Part shown: positions 63,005 to 64,000 of the stretch, piece after piece
Layout: every line of letters begins with the position of its first letter
How positions within the stretch are numbered: the stretch's first letter is position 1
NCBI RefSeq assembly: GCF_050947875.1
Contig: NC_134568.1
Coordinates: 252,659,267-252,723,266, forward strand
Reading direction: 5' to 3'
Source of the DNA: Dermacentor variabilis
Taxonomy: Eukaryota; Arthropoda; Arachnida; Ixodida; Ixodidae
DNA length: 64,000 bases
The notes under the pieces: generated by a model
Databases searched by the model: none
What the model was told of the DNA's origin: nothing
The model's input: only the letters and a program-made list of their open reading frames with translations
Made by a program: the position numbers and the translations under genes

Positions 63005-64000
63005 AAAGAATATCTCGTGAGGAGCGTCACAGGAAGGGCTGTTTCGTAAACGTCATTTTGACGATGCGTGACGTTGCGATGGGCCGCCATAGCTGAGATT
63101 TTCCGCCATAATTTTTGCTACGACGAGCCGCGCGAATTATGCTAATGAGCAGCCATATGCAATGGCAGCCGAGAGGAATGCGTATCGCCACATTTTCCCC
63201 GTCGTTTGGCGCCACGAAAATATGTTGTTCGTAACGCGTGCCCATAGTATTTGCATCGCTCTCGGGTGGGGTTGGCATTTGTGTTTGGGGCCATCACTTT
63301 TTAAAAGAACGCGTTTATACGAAATGATATTGGTTGAACATAGCAAACTTTCGTCAATGTCCACTTTTCACTGCTGCATTTGTATTGTAATCAAGATTAA
63401 TGACTTTTTGCACAATCAAAAGTTATGACAACGGGCTCTTTCTAATTTATAAAAAGAAATGTACGCAAGGCGGCGCCTTGAAGTTTCCTCTCGCGGTGCG
63501 AGAACCAGCGAAATGAACAAGAGATGGCAGCGCCGGCGCTTGCGTCGCGCTAGTGGATATCTCTGGCGCGCGCAACGCTATCGGTGATATTCGGCCGTTT
63601 CTCAGCCAGCCGAGTCGGGCTGAGTCACTTGCGTTTCACAAGATAGCGATAACGTGGCCTAGAATGTGCGCGCATCACCACTGGTAGGTCGCGTATGTTG
63701 TCTCAAGCAAGAAAACAAGCGAGTTGGCGCCAACATGCGATGACTCATTCCATTTTCCGGGGACACGCATCCTAGCTATTGAAGCAAACGATGGCTTGTA
63801 CGCAGCAGACGACGGAAGCGAGAAGCGTTTTCGACGGAATAATCATAGGCTTTGAGATATCTGCTTTATTTTTACTGCTGAGGAAAAGTGTTTTGCTTTA
63901 CCGATAACGCTATATTCAGTGCCTTCATTTCAATTTCTTAGGCAAAACGTCAAGTTGGCGTCACGTTACGTAAGCAAAACTGGGCCACCAGCACCATTTT
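63005..64000. other. No gene established
   Basis: A plus-strand frame at 63162-63428 starts MAAERNAYRHIF in good context but has no domain. GC-rich 63470-63600 contains GAGATGGCAGCGCCGGCGC. No repeat family confirmed. Confidence 0.35.

Overview
The window is eukaryotic nuclear DNA dominated by transposable elements, with one clearly recognisable host gene. The split, spliceosomal-intron gene, many microsatellites and the tRNA-derived SINE and LINE families suggest an arthropod. The SINE signature (box B followed by a GTTAAAGAACC-like block and a GGCGTCTCTCAT-like block) is, from memory, typical of hard ticks. Tick origin is an inference; no database was searched.

Layout. 0-8 kb: a decayed Ty3/gypsy RNase H fragment, then a 4.3 kb segment bounded by short terminal inverted repeats, and dispersed repeats. 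8.3-12.0 kb: a complete seven-exon beta-tubulin gene on the minus strand, with a SINE in intron 3 and a possible piggyBac remnant in intron 1. 12-21 kb: a decayed non-LTR retrotransposon (about 14.9-20.0 kb) with a decayed minus-strand gypsy piece where its reverse transcriptase should be, then a composite dispersed repeat and half of a foldback element. 21-39 kb: no recognised gene, SINEs of two families, a 187 bp TG tract, GC-rich patches and one weak candidate spliced gene near 35 kb. 39-43 kb: a 670 bp foldback element, a 5'-truncated LINE with a 16 bp target-site duplication, and SINE pieces. 43.2-50.0 kb: a complete LTR retrotransposon. 51.7-53.5 kb: a decayed LINE reverse transcriptase. 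54-64 kb: microsatellites, a 167 bp duplication, AT-rich sequence, and candidate host exons on the minus strand with a possible promoter near 62.7 kb.

The most notable object is the LTR retrotransposon at 43245-49981. It has two 746 bp TG...CA LTRs with only two differences seen, a 4 bp target-site duplication, an 18 nt primer-binding site fitting tRNA-Leu, and one 1481-codon gag-pol frame. The domain order is gag (with a SCAN-like capsid segment), CCHC knuckle, protease, integrase, reverse transcriptase, RNase H. Integrase before reverse transcriptase is the Gmr1-type order, unusual for Ty3/gypsy, and the vertebrate SCAN domain is thought to derive from Gmr1-like gag. The copy looks recent but its protease motif reads DSAA rather than DSGA/DTGA. 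Its LTRs also end in a near-copy of the primer-binding site.

Apart from beta-tubulin, no set of host genes working together is visible; most of the window is nested and decayed mobile DNA.
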